Shown here in pieces: positions 8,508-17,073 of a stretch of 64,000 nt of DNA. The DNA is from Bosea sp. AS-1. Lineage in GTDB: Bacteria; Pseudomonadota; Alphaproteobacteria; Rhizobiales; Beijerinckiaceae. The DNA lies in NCBI RefSeq assembly GCF_002220095.1, contig NZ_CP022372.1:2266501-2330500 (forward strand), given 5' to 3'. Every line of letters begins with the position of its first letter. Position 1 is the stretch's first letter. A program made the position numbers and the translations under genes. The notes beneath the pieces were generated by a model. The model saw only the letters and a list, made by a program, of their open reading frames with translations. It searched no databases and was not told where the DNA came from.

Positions 8508-9813
8508 ACGTTGCGCCATCGGCTTGATCGAGGACGATCCGATCATGGGGGAATCTCTTGTCCAGAGGCTCGCCATTGAAGGTGCCGATGTCACCTGGTG
8601 GAAGACCAAAGCGGAGGCTGTGCAGGGACTCTCGAAGCGCCGGCCGCAGGCGGTGATCTGCGATCTCAAGCTGCCAGACGGCAATGGCGAGGAGATCTTC
8701 CTTGAGACCGTGAAGTCCGAACGAGCTCCCCCATTCCTGTTTATGACGGCCTTCGGAGAGATTGATCAGGCGGTGCGGTTGATGCGGTGTGGCGCGGCGG
8801 ATTACGTCACAAAGCCCTTCGAGATGTCGGTATTCCTTGAGCGCTTGGAGACCTTGGTTGATCCGGCTGAGCCGGAGGGCGAGGGGCTTCTCGGCGTATC
8901 GCCTGCAATGCGCGCGCTCGAAAGCACTCTCATGCGACTGGCCAGGGTCAGCGCTCCGGTCCTGCTCACGGGTGAGACCGGGTGCGGCAAGGAGGTTTGC
9001 GCCCGGTTGCTACATGCGTCCCGTGGGACAGCCGGGCCGTTCATGGCCGTGAACTGCGCCGCTATTCCGTCGGACCTCATGGAGAGCGAGCTCTTCGGGC
9101 ATGAGAAGGGCTCTTTCTCGGGCGCTCACGCCCGCCATCTTGGCTACGCTGAGCGGGCTGGTGCGGGAACCCTGTTTCTCGACGAGATCGGCGATCTCGC
9201 GCCGAAGCTTCAGGCAAAGCTCCTGCGGCTTCTGGAGGATCGCAATTTCAGCCGGGTGGGTGGCGAGCAGATCGTTCCGTTCAGGGCAAGAGTAGTTTGT
9301 GCCACCAATGCAGACCTGCATCGGAAGGTGAGGGAAGGGACATTCCGCGAAGACCTCCTCTATCGCATCAATGTCGTGCATGTTCCCGTTCCACCGCTGC
9401 GCGATCGAAATGAAGACGTGATCTGGCTGATCAATCGCTTCGTGGCGGAATTCGCGAGCGAGATGGGAGAGCGCGTTCAAGGTGCCAGCGCGCTGACCCT
9501 GGAAGCTGCGCTCGCCCATAGTTGGCCTGGCAATGTGCGCGAGCTCCGCAACCGGGTGGAACGTGCGGTTGCTCTGAGCGACGGACCGTTGCTGATGCCG
9601 GGTGATCTGTTTCCTGATCTCGAAACTGCCTTCAAACCGTCTCAGCGGGAGGGGTTGGAGGGCATTCGCGACGAAGCCGAGCGGCGCCATATTGCCCGTG
9701 TTCTCTCTGAAAACGATGGAGCAGTGCTTGCTACCGCGAAGGCACTTGGGGTCTCCCGGACCACACTTTGGGAAAAGATGAGACGGTACGGCCTGGGATC
9801 CGCGAGAGATTGA
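8497..9813 (+). CDS. aioR: AioR, sigma54-dependent response regulator of arsenite oxidase
   Basis: 438 aa in three domains: receiver (D13, D14, phospho-acceptor D56, K near 107), AAA+ with Walker A GETGCGKE and Walker B GTLFLDEIGDL, and a Fis-type HTH at the C-terminus (ATAKALGVSRTTLWEKM). The sigma54-contact loop reads GSFSGA instead of GAFTGA. Phospho-AioR would bind the palindrome at 10644-10669 and activate the sigma54 promoter at 10729-10744 ahead of aioBA. Both sites sit in the expected geometry. Confidence 0.9.
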   Translation: MSLERCAIGLIEDDPIMGESLVQRLAIEGADVTWWKTKAEAVQGLSKRRPQAVICDLKLPDGNGEEIFLETVKSERAPPFLFMTAFGEIDQAVRLMRCGAADYVTKPFEMSVFLERLETLVDPAEPEGEGLLGVSPAMRALESTLMRLARVSAPVLLTGETGCGKEVCARLLHASRGTAGPFMAVNCAAIPSDLMESELFGHEKGSFSGAHARHLGYAERAGAGTLFLDEIGDLAPKLQAKLLRLLEDRNFSRVGGEQIVPFRARVVCATNADLHRKVREGTFREDLLYRINVVHVPVPPLRDRNEDVIWLINRFVAEFASEMGERVQGASALTLEAALAHSWPGNVRELRNRVERAVALSDGPLLMPGDLFPDLETAFKPSQREGLEGIRDEAERRHIARVLSENDGAVLATAKALGVSRTTLWEKMRRYGLGSARD

Positions 9814-9889
9814 GACTGCAGATAAACCGTGGTCTTTGACACGGTTTTGTCTTTGCGGTATTCGTGGGGCATCTCACGGATTGCAATGC

Positions 9890-10429
9890 ATGAGCTCTCG
9901 ACGCCGGACGGTCCGATATATCTCGACCGAGTACACGCCTGGTGAAGCGGCGCGTGCGACCGGCGTTTCGGTCGAGTTGCAGCGTGATTGGAAGCGACGC
10001 GGCTATTTGGCCTCGCGGGACGATGGAAAGCACAGCAGGTACACATTCGAAGACCTGAGCCATATGCTCGCGCTCAAGTCCTTTTCGGATGCGGGGATCG
10101 GACTTCGGGTCGCCGCCACGCCGCTCGGTAGCGACGGCTTCCGCAACGCGGAAACGGCGGCGAGCATGGCCATGTTGCCGATGCTCGGCTTCGCCAATTA
10201 TGCGGTCGGGACGACTGATCCCCGCCACAGGATCGGCCGCTATGTGATCGTCGATAGCGCCGGGGTCTGTCGGACGGACAGTCTCGATGAGTATGAGCGA
10301 GAGCGGGGAACGCTTCAGCCCGGTGGGCCGGTTACAATTGTTTTCGACACGAAGAAGGCGGCCGAAGCGATCCTGGCGAAACTCGATCGCCCGCATCTGG
10401 TCGTTGAGACCACGGACCTGGACGAGTGA
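9890..10429 (+). CDS. MerR-like HTH DNA-binding protein
   Basis: 179 aa from ATG 9890. Residues about 13-60 form a winged-helix of the MerR type (YTPGEAARATGVSVELQRDWKRRGYL, then HSRYTFEDLSHMLAL). The rest has no MerR effector cysteines, and the C-terminal half (RYVIVDSAG, PVTIVFDTKKAAEAIL) is of unknown role. It lies between aioR and aioB, a place where the usual aio cluster has no gene. It could be an extra regulator of the locus or an unrelated passenger. No good Shine-Dalgarno is visible, so the start is uncertain. Confidence 0.65.
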   Translation: MSSRRRTVRYISTEYTPGEAARATGVSVELQRDWKRRGYLASRDDGKHSRYTFEDLSHMLALKSFSDAGIGLRVAATPLGSDGFRNAETAASMAMLPMLGFANYAVGTTDPRHRIGRYVIVDSAGVCRTDSLDEYERERGTLQPGGPVTIVFDTKKAAEAILAKLDRPHLVVETTDLDE

Positions 10430-10437
10430 GAAGCGCG

Positions 10438-10608
10438 ATGCCAAGCATGGATGCCCTCACTGCGATTGTCGCCACTCCGACCGTGTTGAGCTTGATCGGG
10501 GTCCTCGGGCTCGTGCTTGCCATGCGCCTGCGGCGGCTCAAATGGCGGGATTTCGAGATTTCTTTCGGTCGCGACGACGGCGAGCAGCCGCCGAACTCTT
10601 CGCGCTGA
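10438..10608 (+). CDS. Small single-span membrane protein
   Basis: 56 aa from ATG 10438 (an in-frame GTG at 10426 would overlap the previous stop). One hydrophobic helix (residues about 10-30, AIVATPTVLSLIGVLGLVLAM) is followed by a basic patch RLRRLKWRDFEISFGRDDGE. It probably shares a transcript with the MerR-like gene 8 bp upstream. No family recognised; being short, it could be non-coding. Confidence 0.45.
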   Translation: MPSMDALTAIVATPTVLSLIGVLGLVLAMRLRRLKWRDFEISFGRDDGEQPPNSSR

Positions 10609-10643
10609 TTGCAGGGTCTGGATTTCCTTACTTTCGCAACCGC

Positions 10644-10669
10644 AGCATGTTCGAGAATTCGAACATGCT
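10644..10669. promoter_or_regulatory. Perfect palindrome, predicted AioR upstream activating site
   Basis: AGCATGTTCGA / TCGAACATGCT, an 11-bp perfect inverted repeat with a 4-nt spacer. Its centre is about 97 bp before the transcription start implied by the sigma54 promoter, the normal distance for an enhancer-binding protein. There is no T-tract, so a terminator is less likely. Confidence 0.65.
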
Positions 10670-10728
10670 CAGATCGACCATGATCCTTAGGCCACTGTTT
10701 TTGTTAAGGACTTCGGCCTTCTGAGCCC

Positions 10729-10744
10729 TGGCACGGGGCCTGCA
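10729..10744 (+). promoter_or_regulatory. Sigma54 (-24/-12) promoter of aioBA
   Basis: TGGCACGGGGCCTGCA matches the RpoN consensus TGGCACG-N4-TTGCA with one mismatch. GG (10730-10731) and GC (10742-10743) are 10 nt apart as required. It lies 44 bp ahead of the aioB ATG, downstream of the palindrome at 10644-10669. Confidence 0.85.
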
Positions 10745-10787
10745 ATCACCTCCTACCGCTCACGAGAAGCTGGCTGGAGGAACCTCA

Positions 10788-11309
10788 ATGAAGAAGTGCG
10801 ATCTGATGGTCGATCTCGGCCGCCGCCGGTTCCTGTCAGGAGCGGGGTTCGCCGCGGCAGGCGCCGCTGCGACGACGATCGTTTCCGCGCCGGCTCAGGC
10901 AAAACCCGCTGCCGCGCTGGTCGAGTATCCCGCCAACAAGCTCGGAACTGTCGCAGAGCTCAAGGTCAACGAGCCGAAGGATGTTGCCTATCCCGATGAT
11001 GATGCGCCGGGCGTGCTGATCAAGCTCGGCAAGCGCGTTCCGGGAGGCGTCGGCCCTGACGGCGATATCGTCGGCTTCTCGACCGTCTGCCCGCACAAGG
11101 GCTTTCCGCTCGCGTTCAACGCGACCGACAAGACGCTGAACTGCCCCGGGCATTACTCCCGCTTCGATTGCGAGGCTGGCGGCCAGCAGGTTTGGGGGCA
11201 GTCGACCCAGAACCTGCCGCAATATGCGCTGCGGGTCGAAGCCAATGGCGACATCGTGGCTGAGGGGCTCGACGAGCTGCTCTACGGCCGCCTGTCCAAC
11301 GTGCTCTGA
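10788..11309 (+). CDS. aioB: AioB, arsenite oxidase Rieske small subunit
   Basis: 173 aa with a Tat signal (GRRRFLSG, cleavage near AQA at 36-38) and a GGAGG ribosome site. The [2Fe-2S] ligands are C101 and H103 (CPHKGF) and C119 and H122 (CPGHY). The disulphide seen beside the cluster in the Alcaligenes enzyme is absent: its positions are F106 and G121, as I recall for the alphaproteobacterial NT-26 enzyme. The subunit relays electrons from AioA to a cytochrome c in the periplasm and carries AioA through Tat. aioA starts 11 bp downstream. Confidence 0.95.
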   Translation: MKKCDLMVDLGRRRFLSGAGFAAAGAAATTIVSAPAQAKPAAALVEYPANKLGTVAELKVNEPKDVAYPDDDAPGVLIKLGKRVPGGVGPDGDIVGFSTVCPHKGFPLAFNATDKTLNCPGHYSRFDCEAGGQQVWGQSTQNLPQYALRVEANGDIVAEGLDELLYGRLSNVL

Positions 11310-11320
11310 GGGAGAAGGCC

Positions 11321-13783
11321 ATGACCTATAAGCGTCAGATCGATCGCCTCCCCATCGTCCCCGCGGACGCCAAGGAGCACAACGTCACCTGCCATTTCTG
11401 CATCGTCGGATGCGGCTACAAGGCCTACACCTGGGACATCAATCGGCAGGGCGGCACGGATCCGAGTCAGAACAAGTTCAAGGTCGACCTTGCCCAGCAG
11501 CAAGGGGCCGACAGCAGCGCCTGGTATTCGCCGTCGATGTACAACATCGTCAAGCAGGACGGTAAGGACGTCCACTTGGTCATCATGCCGGACAAGAACT
11601 GCGTGGTGAATTCGGGCCTCGGCTCGGTTCGCGGCGCCCGCATGGCGGAGACTTCATTCTCGGAGGCGCGTTCGACACAGCAGCAGCGCCTCACGCACCC
11701 GATGGTCTGGCGCTACGGCGCGATGTCGCCGACGTCCTGGGATGATGCGCTCGATCTCGTGGCCCGGGTCACGTGCCAGATCGTCAAGGATCAGGGCGAG
11801 GACGGGCTTTTCGTCTCCGCTTTCGACCATGGCGGCGCCGGGGGCGGCTACGAGAACACCTGGGGCACCGGCAAGCTCTATTTCGGCGCCATGAAGGTGA
11901 AGAATATCCGGATCCACAACCGGCCCGCCTACAATTCCGAGGTCCACGCCACGCGCGACATGGGCATCGGCGAGCTCAACAACTGCTACGAGGATGCGGA
12001 GCTCGCCGACACGATCGTCGTGGTGGGCGCCAATCCGCTGGAGACCCAAACCAACTATTTCCTGAACCATTGGGTGCCGAACCTGCGTGGCACGTCGATG
12101 GACAAGAAGCGCGCCGAGCTTCCGAATGAGGCTCATCCCCCTGCGCGGATCGTTATCATCGATCCGCGGCGCACCGTCACGGTCAACGCCTGCGAGGTGG
12201 AGGCCGGCAAGGACCGGGTGATGCACCTGGCCATCAACTCGGGCAGCGATCTTGCGCTGTTCAATGCCTGGATGACGTACATCGCCGAGAAGGGTTGGCT
12301 CGACCGGGCACTGATTGCCGCCTCGACCAACGGCTTCGACAAGATGGTCGCGGCCAACAAGACGACCTTGGAGCAAGCTGCCGCTCTGACCGGTCTTACC
12401 GTCGACCAGATCCGCCAGTCGGCGGAATGGATCGCGTCGCCAAAGGAAGGCAATGCGCGTCGCCGCACCATGTTCGCCTACGAGAAGGGCCTGATCTGGG
12501 GCAATGACAACTACCGCACCAACGGCGCGCTCGTGAATGTCGCTCTCGCCACCGGCAACATCGGTCGGCCGGGAGGTGGCTGCGTGCGTCTGGGCGGCCA
12601 CCAGGAAGGCTACTCGCGTCCGTCCGATGCCCATGTCGGTCGCCCGGCGGCATACGTCGACAAGCTCCTGATCGAGGGCAAGGGGGGCGTTCACCACATC
12701 TGGGGGTGCGACCACTACAAGACGACGCTCAATGCCTACCAGTTCAAGAGAACCTACAAGAAGCGCACTGACCTGGTGAAGGAGGCCATGGACTCGGTCC
12801 CGTTCGGTGACCGTACGGCGCTGGTCAACGCCATCGTCGAGGCGATCAAGAAGGGCGGCCTGTTCTCGGTCGATATGGACATCATACCGAGCCAGATCGG
12901 GCAGGCGTCGCATGTCTGGCTCCCGGCCGCGACCTCCGGCGAAATGAACCTGACCTCCATGAATGGCGAGCGTCGTATGCGCCTCGTCGAGCGCTACATG
13001 GACCCGCCTGGACAGGCGATGCCCGATTGTCTGATCGCGGCCCGCATCGCCAACAACATGGAGCGCGTCTTCCGGGAGATCGGCATGGCCCAGGTCGCCG
13101 ACAACTTCAAAGGCTTCGATTGGAAAACCGAGGAAGACGCTTTCATGGACGGCTATCATGCCCATGAGAAGGGCGGAGAGCACGTCACCTATGCTCGCCT
13201 GAAGGCGATGGGCACGAATGGCTTCCAGGAGCCGGCGACCGGCTTCGCGGACGGCAAGATCATTGGCACGAAGCGGCTTTTCGCTGACGGTAAATTCGGC
13301 GGCAAAGACGGCAAGGCGACCTTCATGGAGACGCAGTGGCGTGGTCTCCAGGCTGCCGGCAAGCAGGCCGAGAAGGACAAATTCCCGTTCCTGATAAACA
13401 ATGGGCGGGCCAACCTGATCTGGCAGAGCGCCTATCTCGACCAGAAGAACGACTTCGTCATGGACGCCCAGCCGTATCCCTTCATCGAGCTGAACCCAGC
13501 CGACATGACCGAGCTCGGTCTCAAGGACGGGGATCTCGTCGAGGTCTACAATGACAATGGCTCGACGCAGGCCATGGCCTATCCGACGCCTTCGGCGAAG
13601 CGAAAGCAGGCCTTCATGCTGTTCGCGTTTCCCACTGGCGTCCAAGGCAATGTCGTCTCGCCAGGCGTCAATGAGTTCGTGATCCCGAACTACAAGCAGA
13701 CCTGGGGCAACATCCGGAAGATCGCGAGCGCGCCGGAGAATACCAGGCATCTGTCCTTCAAGAGCCGCGAATACGCGGTCTGA
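11321..13783 (+). CDS. aioA: AioA, arsenite oxidase molybdopterin large subunit
   Basis: 820 aa, normal length for AioA. The N-terminal CHFCIVGC (C24, C27, C31) is the C-X2-C-X3-C set that binds the [3Fe-4S] cluster. DMSO-reductase-family Mo-bis-MGD domains follow; the pattern matches arsenite oxidase, with no cysteine or selenocysteine Mo ligand expected. It oxidises As(III) to As(V) in the periplasm. No own export signal is present, so it travels with AioB. A stem-loop at 13794-13827 closes the aioBA unit. Confidence 0.95.
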   Translation: MTYKRQIDRLPIVPADAKEHNVTCHFCIVGCGYKAYTWDINRQGGTDPSQNKFKVDLAQQQGADSSAWYSPSMYNIVKQDGKDVHLVIMPDKNCVVNSGLGSVRGARMAETSFSEARSTQQQRLTHPMVWRYGAMSPTSWDDALDLVARVTCQIVKDQGEDGLFVSAFDHGGAGGGYENTWGTGKLYFGAMKVKNIRIHNRPAYNSEVHATRDMGIGELNNCYEDAELADTIVVVGANPLETQTNYFLNHWVPNLRGTSMDKKRAELPNEAHPPARIVIIDPRRTVTVNACEVEAGKDRVMHLAINSGSDLALFNAWMTYIAEKGWLDRALIAASTNGFDKMVAANKTTLEQAAALTGLTVDQIRQSAEWIASPKEGNARRRTMFAYEKGLIWGNDNYRTNGALVNVALATGNIGRPGGGCVRLGGHQEGYSRPSDAHVGRPAAYVDKLLIEGKGGVHHIWGCDHYKTTLNAYQFKRTYKKRTDLVKEAMDSVPFGDRTALVNAIVEAIKKGGLFSVDMDIIPSQIGQASHVWLPAATSGEMNLTSMNGERRMRLVERYMDPPGQAMPDCLIAARIANNMERVFREIGMAQVADNFKGFDWKTEEDAFMDGYHAHEKGGEHVTYARLKAMGTNGFQEPATGFADGKIIGTKRLFADGKFGGKDGKATFMETQWRGLQAAGKQAEKDKFPFLINNGRANLIWQSAYLDQKNDFVMDAQPYPFIELNPADMTELGLKDGDLVEVYNDNGSTQAMAYPTPSAKRKQAFMLFAFPTGVQGNVVSPGVNEFVIPNYKQTWGNIRKIASAPENTRHLSFKSREYAV

Positions 13784-13793
13784 CGTCGTCACG

Positions 13794-13827
13794 ATGAGCG
13801 GGTCGGACGCATGCGCGACCCGCTCAT
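13794..13827 (+). terminator. Stem-loop between aioA and moeA
   Basis: ATGAGCGGGTCG / CGACCCGCTCAT, a perfect 12-bp stem with a 10-nt loop, followed by TTTC. It starts 10 bp after the aioA stop and may reduce read-through into moeA or stabilise the aioBA mRNA. Confidence 0.6.
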
Positions 13828-13857
13828 TTCCCGTCGCTTCCAGCTCGCAGGTTGCCC

Positions 13858-15132
13858 ATGACCGCTCCTGTTGCGGCGGAAGCATTGCTCGCGGCTCCAG
13901 CCGTCGATCATGCTTCCGTCACTCTCTCGATCCCGGAAGCATGCGCTCGCGCATCGGCCTATGCCGCGCCGTTGATCGAGGCCGACATTGTCCCGGTCGC
14001 GCAGGCGACGGGCCGTACGCTTGCCGAGCCCGTTGTGGCGTTGGTCGCGACTCCGCCCTTCACCCAGTCCGCCATGGACGGTTATGCCGTGGTGGCGCGT
14101 GACGGGATTGCGGTCGGAGCCCGCATTCAGGTCGTCGGTCGTGTTCCCGCTGGCAGTCGCGGGGGCAAGATCGCTCGTGGCCAAGCGACCCGGCTATTCA
14201 CCGGAGCCCCGATTCCCGAGGGGGCCGACGCCGTCGTCATGCAAGAGCATGTCGATCGCGATGGCGATATCATCGTCCTGCGTCGCCCGATCCGGGCGGG
14301 AGACAATATCCGGATCAAGGGCGAGGACGTTCAACCGCTTGAGACCCTTCTCCAAGTGGGCGAGCGTCTCGATGCCCGCCATGTCGCCCTTGCCGCCGCG
14401 CAGGGCATCGGCACCTTCAAGGTACGCGCACGGCCGCGTGTGGCCGTGATCTCGACGGGAGACGAGCTCCGACAGGCCGGTGACGCACTCGAACCCAGCG
14501 CGATCTATGATTCCAACCGGCCAATGCTGCTCGCCTTGATCGAGCAATCAGGCCTGGTGCCAATCGACGGTGGCTGGGTTCCTGACCGCCCTGAAATGAT
14601 CGCCGATCGACTTCAGTGTGCGGCCGAGCGAGCCGACCTCGTAATCACCAGCGGGGGCGCCTCCCTCGGCGAGGAGGACCATGCACTTGAAGCGCTGGAG
14701 CGGGCAGGAGGCAGCGGCGAAACCCTCAAGATCGCCTTGAAGCCCGGCAAGCCCGCCGTCGTCGGTCGCATCCGTACCGCGGCGTACCTGGGCCTGCCCG
14801 GAAATCCGGTTTCGAGCCTGGTGTGCTGGCTGCTGCTGGGCCGAACGATGACTTGCTCCCTTGAGGGGCGGGAGCTTCCACGGCGGCTCGGCTTTCCCTT
14901 ACCGAGCAAGTCAGCCTTTGCTCGCCGCGCAGGCCGAACTGAGTTCGTTCCGGTCAAACTCGTCGACGGTCCCGAGGGCCTTGGCGTCGAAATCCTTGGC
15001 CGGGGCGGCTCTGCCCGGTTGCAACCCCTCGCTGAAGCCGACGGTTTGGCCGAGATCGCTGCGGAGAACGGCGGCGTTCGTCCCGGAGACGTGATCCTGT
15101 TTCATCCGCTTCGTGGCGCTTTCGCCATCTGA
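13858..15132 (+). CDS. moeA: MoeA, molybdopterin molybdenumtransferase
   Basis: 424 aa from ATG 13858. MoeA signatures: QSAMDGYAV, GAPIPEGADAVVMQE, RIKGEDV, the MoCF-like VISTGDEL and SNRPML, TSGGASLGEEDH and GLPGNPVSS. It inserts molybdate into adenylylated molybdopterin, supplying the cofactor of AioA. A dedicated copy in aio clusters is common, so the chromosome may carry another. It sits 75 bp downstream of aioA, beyond a stem-loop. Confidence 0.93.
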   Translation: MTAPVAAEALLAAPAVDHASVTLSIPEACARASAYAAPLIEADIVPVAQATGRTLAEPVVALVATPPFTQSAMDGYAVVARDGIAVGARIQVVGRVPAGSRGGKIARGQATRLFTGAPIPEGADAVVMQEHVDRDGDIIVLRRPIRAGDNIRIKGEDVQPLETLLQVGERLDARHVALAAAQGIGTFKVRARPRVAVISTGDELRQAGDALEPSAIYDSNRPMLLALIEQSGLVPIDGGWVPDRPEMIADRLQCAAERADLVITSGGASLGEEDHALEALERAGGSGETLKIALKPGKPAVVGRIRTAAYLGLPGNPVSSLVCWLLLGRTMTCSLEGRELPRRLGFPLPSKSAFARRAGRTEFVPVKLVDGPEGLGVEILGRGGSARLQPLAEADGLAEIAAENGGVRPGDVILFHPLRGAFAI

Positions 15133-15160
15133 CCCTTTCATCATCGGAGATCCATCGACC

Positions 15161-15547
15161 ATGAATCGCCTCTGGCCTGTGCTTGCCTTGCTCGCAGCTT
15201 CGCCGTCCGTTGCCTTTGCCCAGGACATTTCGGCGGGCGAGCGCTCCTGGAACAAATGCCGTGCCTGCCACCAGATAGGTGAAACCGCGAAGAACGGCGT
15301 CGGGCCAGAACTCAACGGGTTGTTCGGCCGGCATTCCGGATCAGTCGAGGGCTACAGCTATTCGAGCGCCAACAAGAACTCGGGCATCACCTGGGACGAG
15401 GCGACATTCGCCGTCTACATCAAGGATCCGAAGGCCAGGATTCCAGGAACCAAGATGGTGTTCGCCGGGATAAAGAATGATCAGGAGATCAAAGACCTGA
15501 CCGCTTTCCTCAAGCAGTTCGACAAGGATGGAAAGAAGGCTCCGTGA
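15161..15547 (+). CDS. Soluble cytochrome c (c2/c550 type), likely electron acceptor of AioBA
   Basis: 128 aa with a Sec signal peptide (residues 1-20, ending AFA). One haem-binding CRACH motif lies near residue 34, with a distal Met ligand in GTKMVFAG. Class I c-type cytochrome of about 11 kDa after processing. Its place at the end of the aio cluster points to a role in taking electrons from AioB to the terminal oxidase. An IS element begins 21 bp after the stop, so any original downstream genes are cut off. Confidence 0.88.
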   Translation: MNRLWPVLALLAASPSVAFAQDISAGERSWNKCRACHQIGETAKNGVGPELNGLFGRHSGSVEGYSYSSANKNSGITWDEATFAVYIKDPKARIPGTKMVFAGIKNDQEIKDLTAFLKQFDKDGKKAP

Positions 15548-15568
15548 GCAAATATCACGTTCGCTCGC

Positions 15569-15594
15569 GGCCGATTGTGTTGAAGAAGTGGGCG
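15569..15594 (+). repeat. Left terminal inverted repeat of the IS
   Basis: 26 bp starting GGCCGATTGTGTTGAAG, identical to the reverse complement of 17074-17099. Confidence 0.88.
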
Positions 15595-15646
15595 CCGGGT
15601 CGGCTATCGACGAAGGCAGGGTGATCGGTGAGAGGGCGCTCGCCCC

Positions 15647-17023
15647 TCATGCCGCCTGGGGCGGCGCTCCCATCGGCATCAGCTTTGCCATTTTCCTGAG
15701 GTTCTGGGCGGTGGCTGCGAGGAGGAACTCGTCGCGTGCGCCACAAGGTCCTCGCAGCCGCAAACGATCGAGTTTGAGGATGCGTTTCAGATGGGCGAAG
15801 AGCATTTCGACCTTCTTCCGCTCGCGTCGTGAGGTTGCGTAGGCATCGGTGGCGGCGATGTCACGCGCCATGTCGCGGGCGCCTTCATGGATGGAGCGGA
15901 GGACCTTGCGGGCTGGGTCTTTCGGACAGCACCGCGGCTTCAAGGAGCAGGCGTCGCAGTCACGCTTCATGGCCCGGTAGCGCATGAGGCCCTCGCGATC
16001 GACGCCGTCACGCGGCACCGCGAAGGCGCGACGGAACTGTCGAAGCTCCTTGCCGCCCGGGCAGATGTAAAGATCGCCCTCATGGTCGTAAGCGAAGTCA
16101 GAGCGGCTGAAGGAGCCGTCACGGCGCTGCGATCTGTCGAAGACCGGGATATGCGGCTCGATCCCGCGCTCATGCACCAGCCAGGCGAGGTTCTCGGCCG
16201 AGCCGTAGCCGGCATCCGCCACCAGTTTCTCGGGCCAGGTGCCGAAGCGGTCCTGCGTCCGCTCGACCATGGTTCGCGCAGCCCCGACCTCGGCCTGGCG
16301 CACGGCCGTGGTCGCCTCCACGTCCATGATGACGGCATGCTTCAGGTCGATCAGATAGTTGGTCGCATAAGCGAAGAAGGCCTGCCCGCCATGGGCCGCG
16401 GTCCAGCGCGCTGCCGGGGCGGCCGGCGAGATGAACTTCGGCACGACCGGGGTCGCCGCGCCGAAGGCGGCATCGTCCAACACGGCGAGATACTCGCGCA
16501 CGGCATGGTGCGAGACCTCGGGAGGCAAACCGTCCTTGCCGGGCACGCCGTCTTGACGGTTGGCGTCTGCCTTGATCAGGCTGGCGTCGACCGCGAAGCC
16601 CTCGCCGCCGACCAGCCCTTCCGCCATGCAGCGCCGAACCGTCGTCTCGAACACTTCGCGCAGCAGATCGCTGTCGCGGAAGCGGCCGTGCCGGTTCTTC
16701 GAGAAGGTTGAGTGATCGGGCACATCACCATCGAGCCCGAGCCGGCAAAACCACCGATAGGCGAGGTTCAGATGGACCTCGTCGCAGAGCCTGCGCTCGG
16801 AGCGGATGCCGAAGCAGTAGCCGACGATCAGCATCCGGATCATCAGCTCCGGATCGATCGAGGGGCGGCCGGTGTCGCTGTAGAACGGACGCAGATGCGC
16901 GCGGACGCCGGACAGGTCGACGAAGCGGTCGATCGCGCGCAGCAGGTGCTGAGGCGGGACATGCCGCTCCAGGCTGAACTCGTAGAACAGCGCCTCCTGC
17001 GCCACTGTTCGTTCGCCCATCAT
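15647..17023 (-). CDS. IS1182-family DDE transposase
   Basis: 458 aa, full length. An N-terminal DUF772 domain (SIDPELMIRMLIVGYCFGIRSERRLCDEV) is followed by the RNase-H-like DDE domain (VDASLIKADAN, the AGYGSAENL segment, and a C-terminal MLFAHLKRILKLDRLRLRG) and a cysteine patch CDACSLKPRC typical of IS1182. No frameshift or stop is seen, so the element may still be active. Confidence 0.9.
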   Translation of the reverse strand: MMGERTVAQEALFYEFSLERHVPPQHLLRAIDRFVDLSGVRAHLRPFYSDTGRPSIDPELMIRMLIVGYCFGIRSERRLCDEVHLNLAYRWFCRLGLDGDVPDHSTFSKNRHGRFRDSDLLREVFETTVRRCMAEGLVGGEGFAVDASLIKADANRQDGVPGKDGLPPEVSHHAVREYLAVLDDAAFGAATPVVPKFISPAAPAARWTAAHGGQAFFAYATNYLIDLKHAVIMDVEATTAVRQAEVGAARTMVERTQDRFGTWPEKLVADAGYGSAENLAWLVHERGIEPHIPVFDRSQRRDGSFSRSDFAYDHEGDLYICPGGKELRQFRRAFAVPRDGVDREGLMRYRAMKRDCDACSLKPRCCPKDPARKVLRSIHEGARDMARDIAATDAYATSRRERKKVEMLFAHLKRILKLDRLRLRGPCGARDEFLLAATAQNLRKMAKLMPMGAPPQAA

Positions 17024-17073
17024 CGGCCGCCCCTCCCAAGGACAACTGAATCAGGACTTCAGTCTCGTAGCAA

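Noticed and set aside
10644..10669. Reading the palindrome upstream of aioB as a terminator of the small membrane gene
   Set aside because: No T-run follows, and its distance from the sigma54 promoter fits an activator site better.
11654..13885. Very long minus-strand open frame opposite aioA (743 codons)
   Set aside because: It is the antisense shadow of aioA in high-GC DNA; it has no recognisable domain and aioA on the other strand is unmistakable.
15887..16977. Plus-strand frames inside the IS element
   Set aside because: They lie opposite the intact transposase and have only low-complexity composition.
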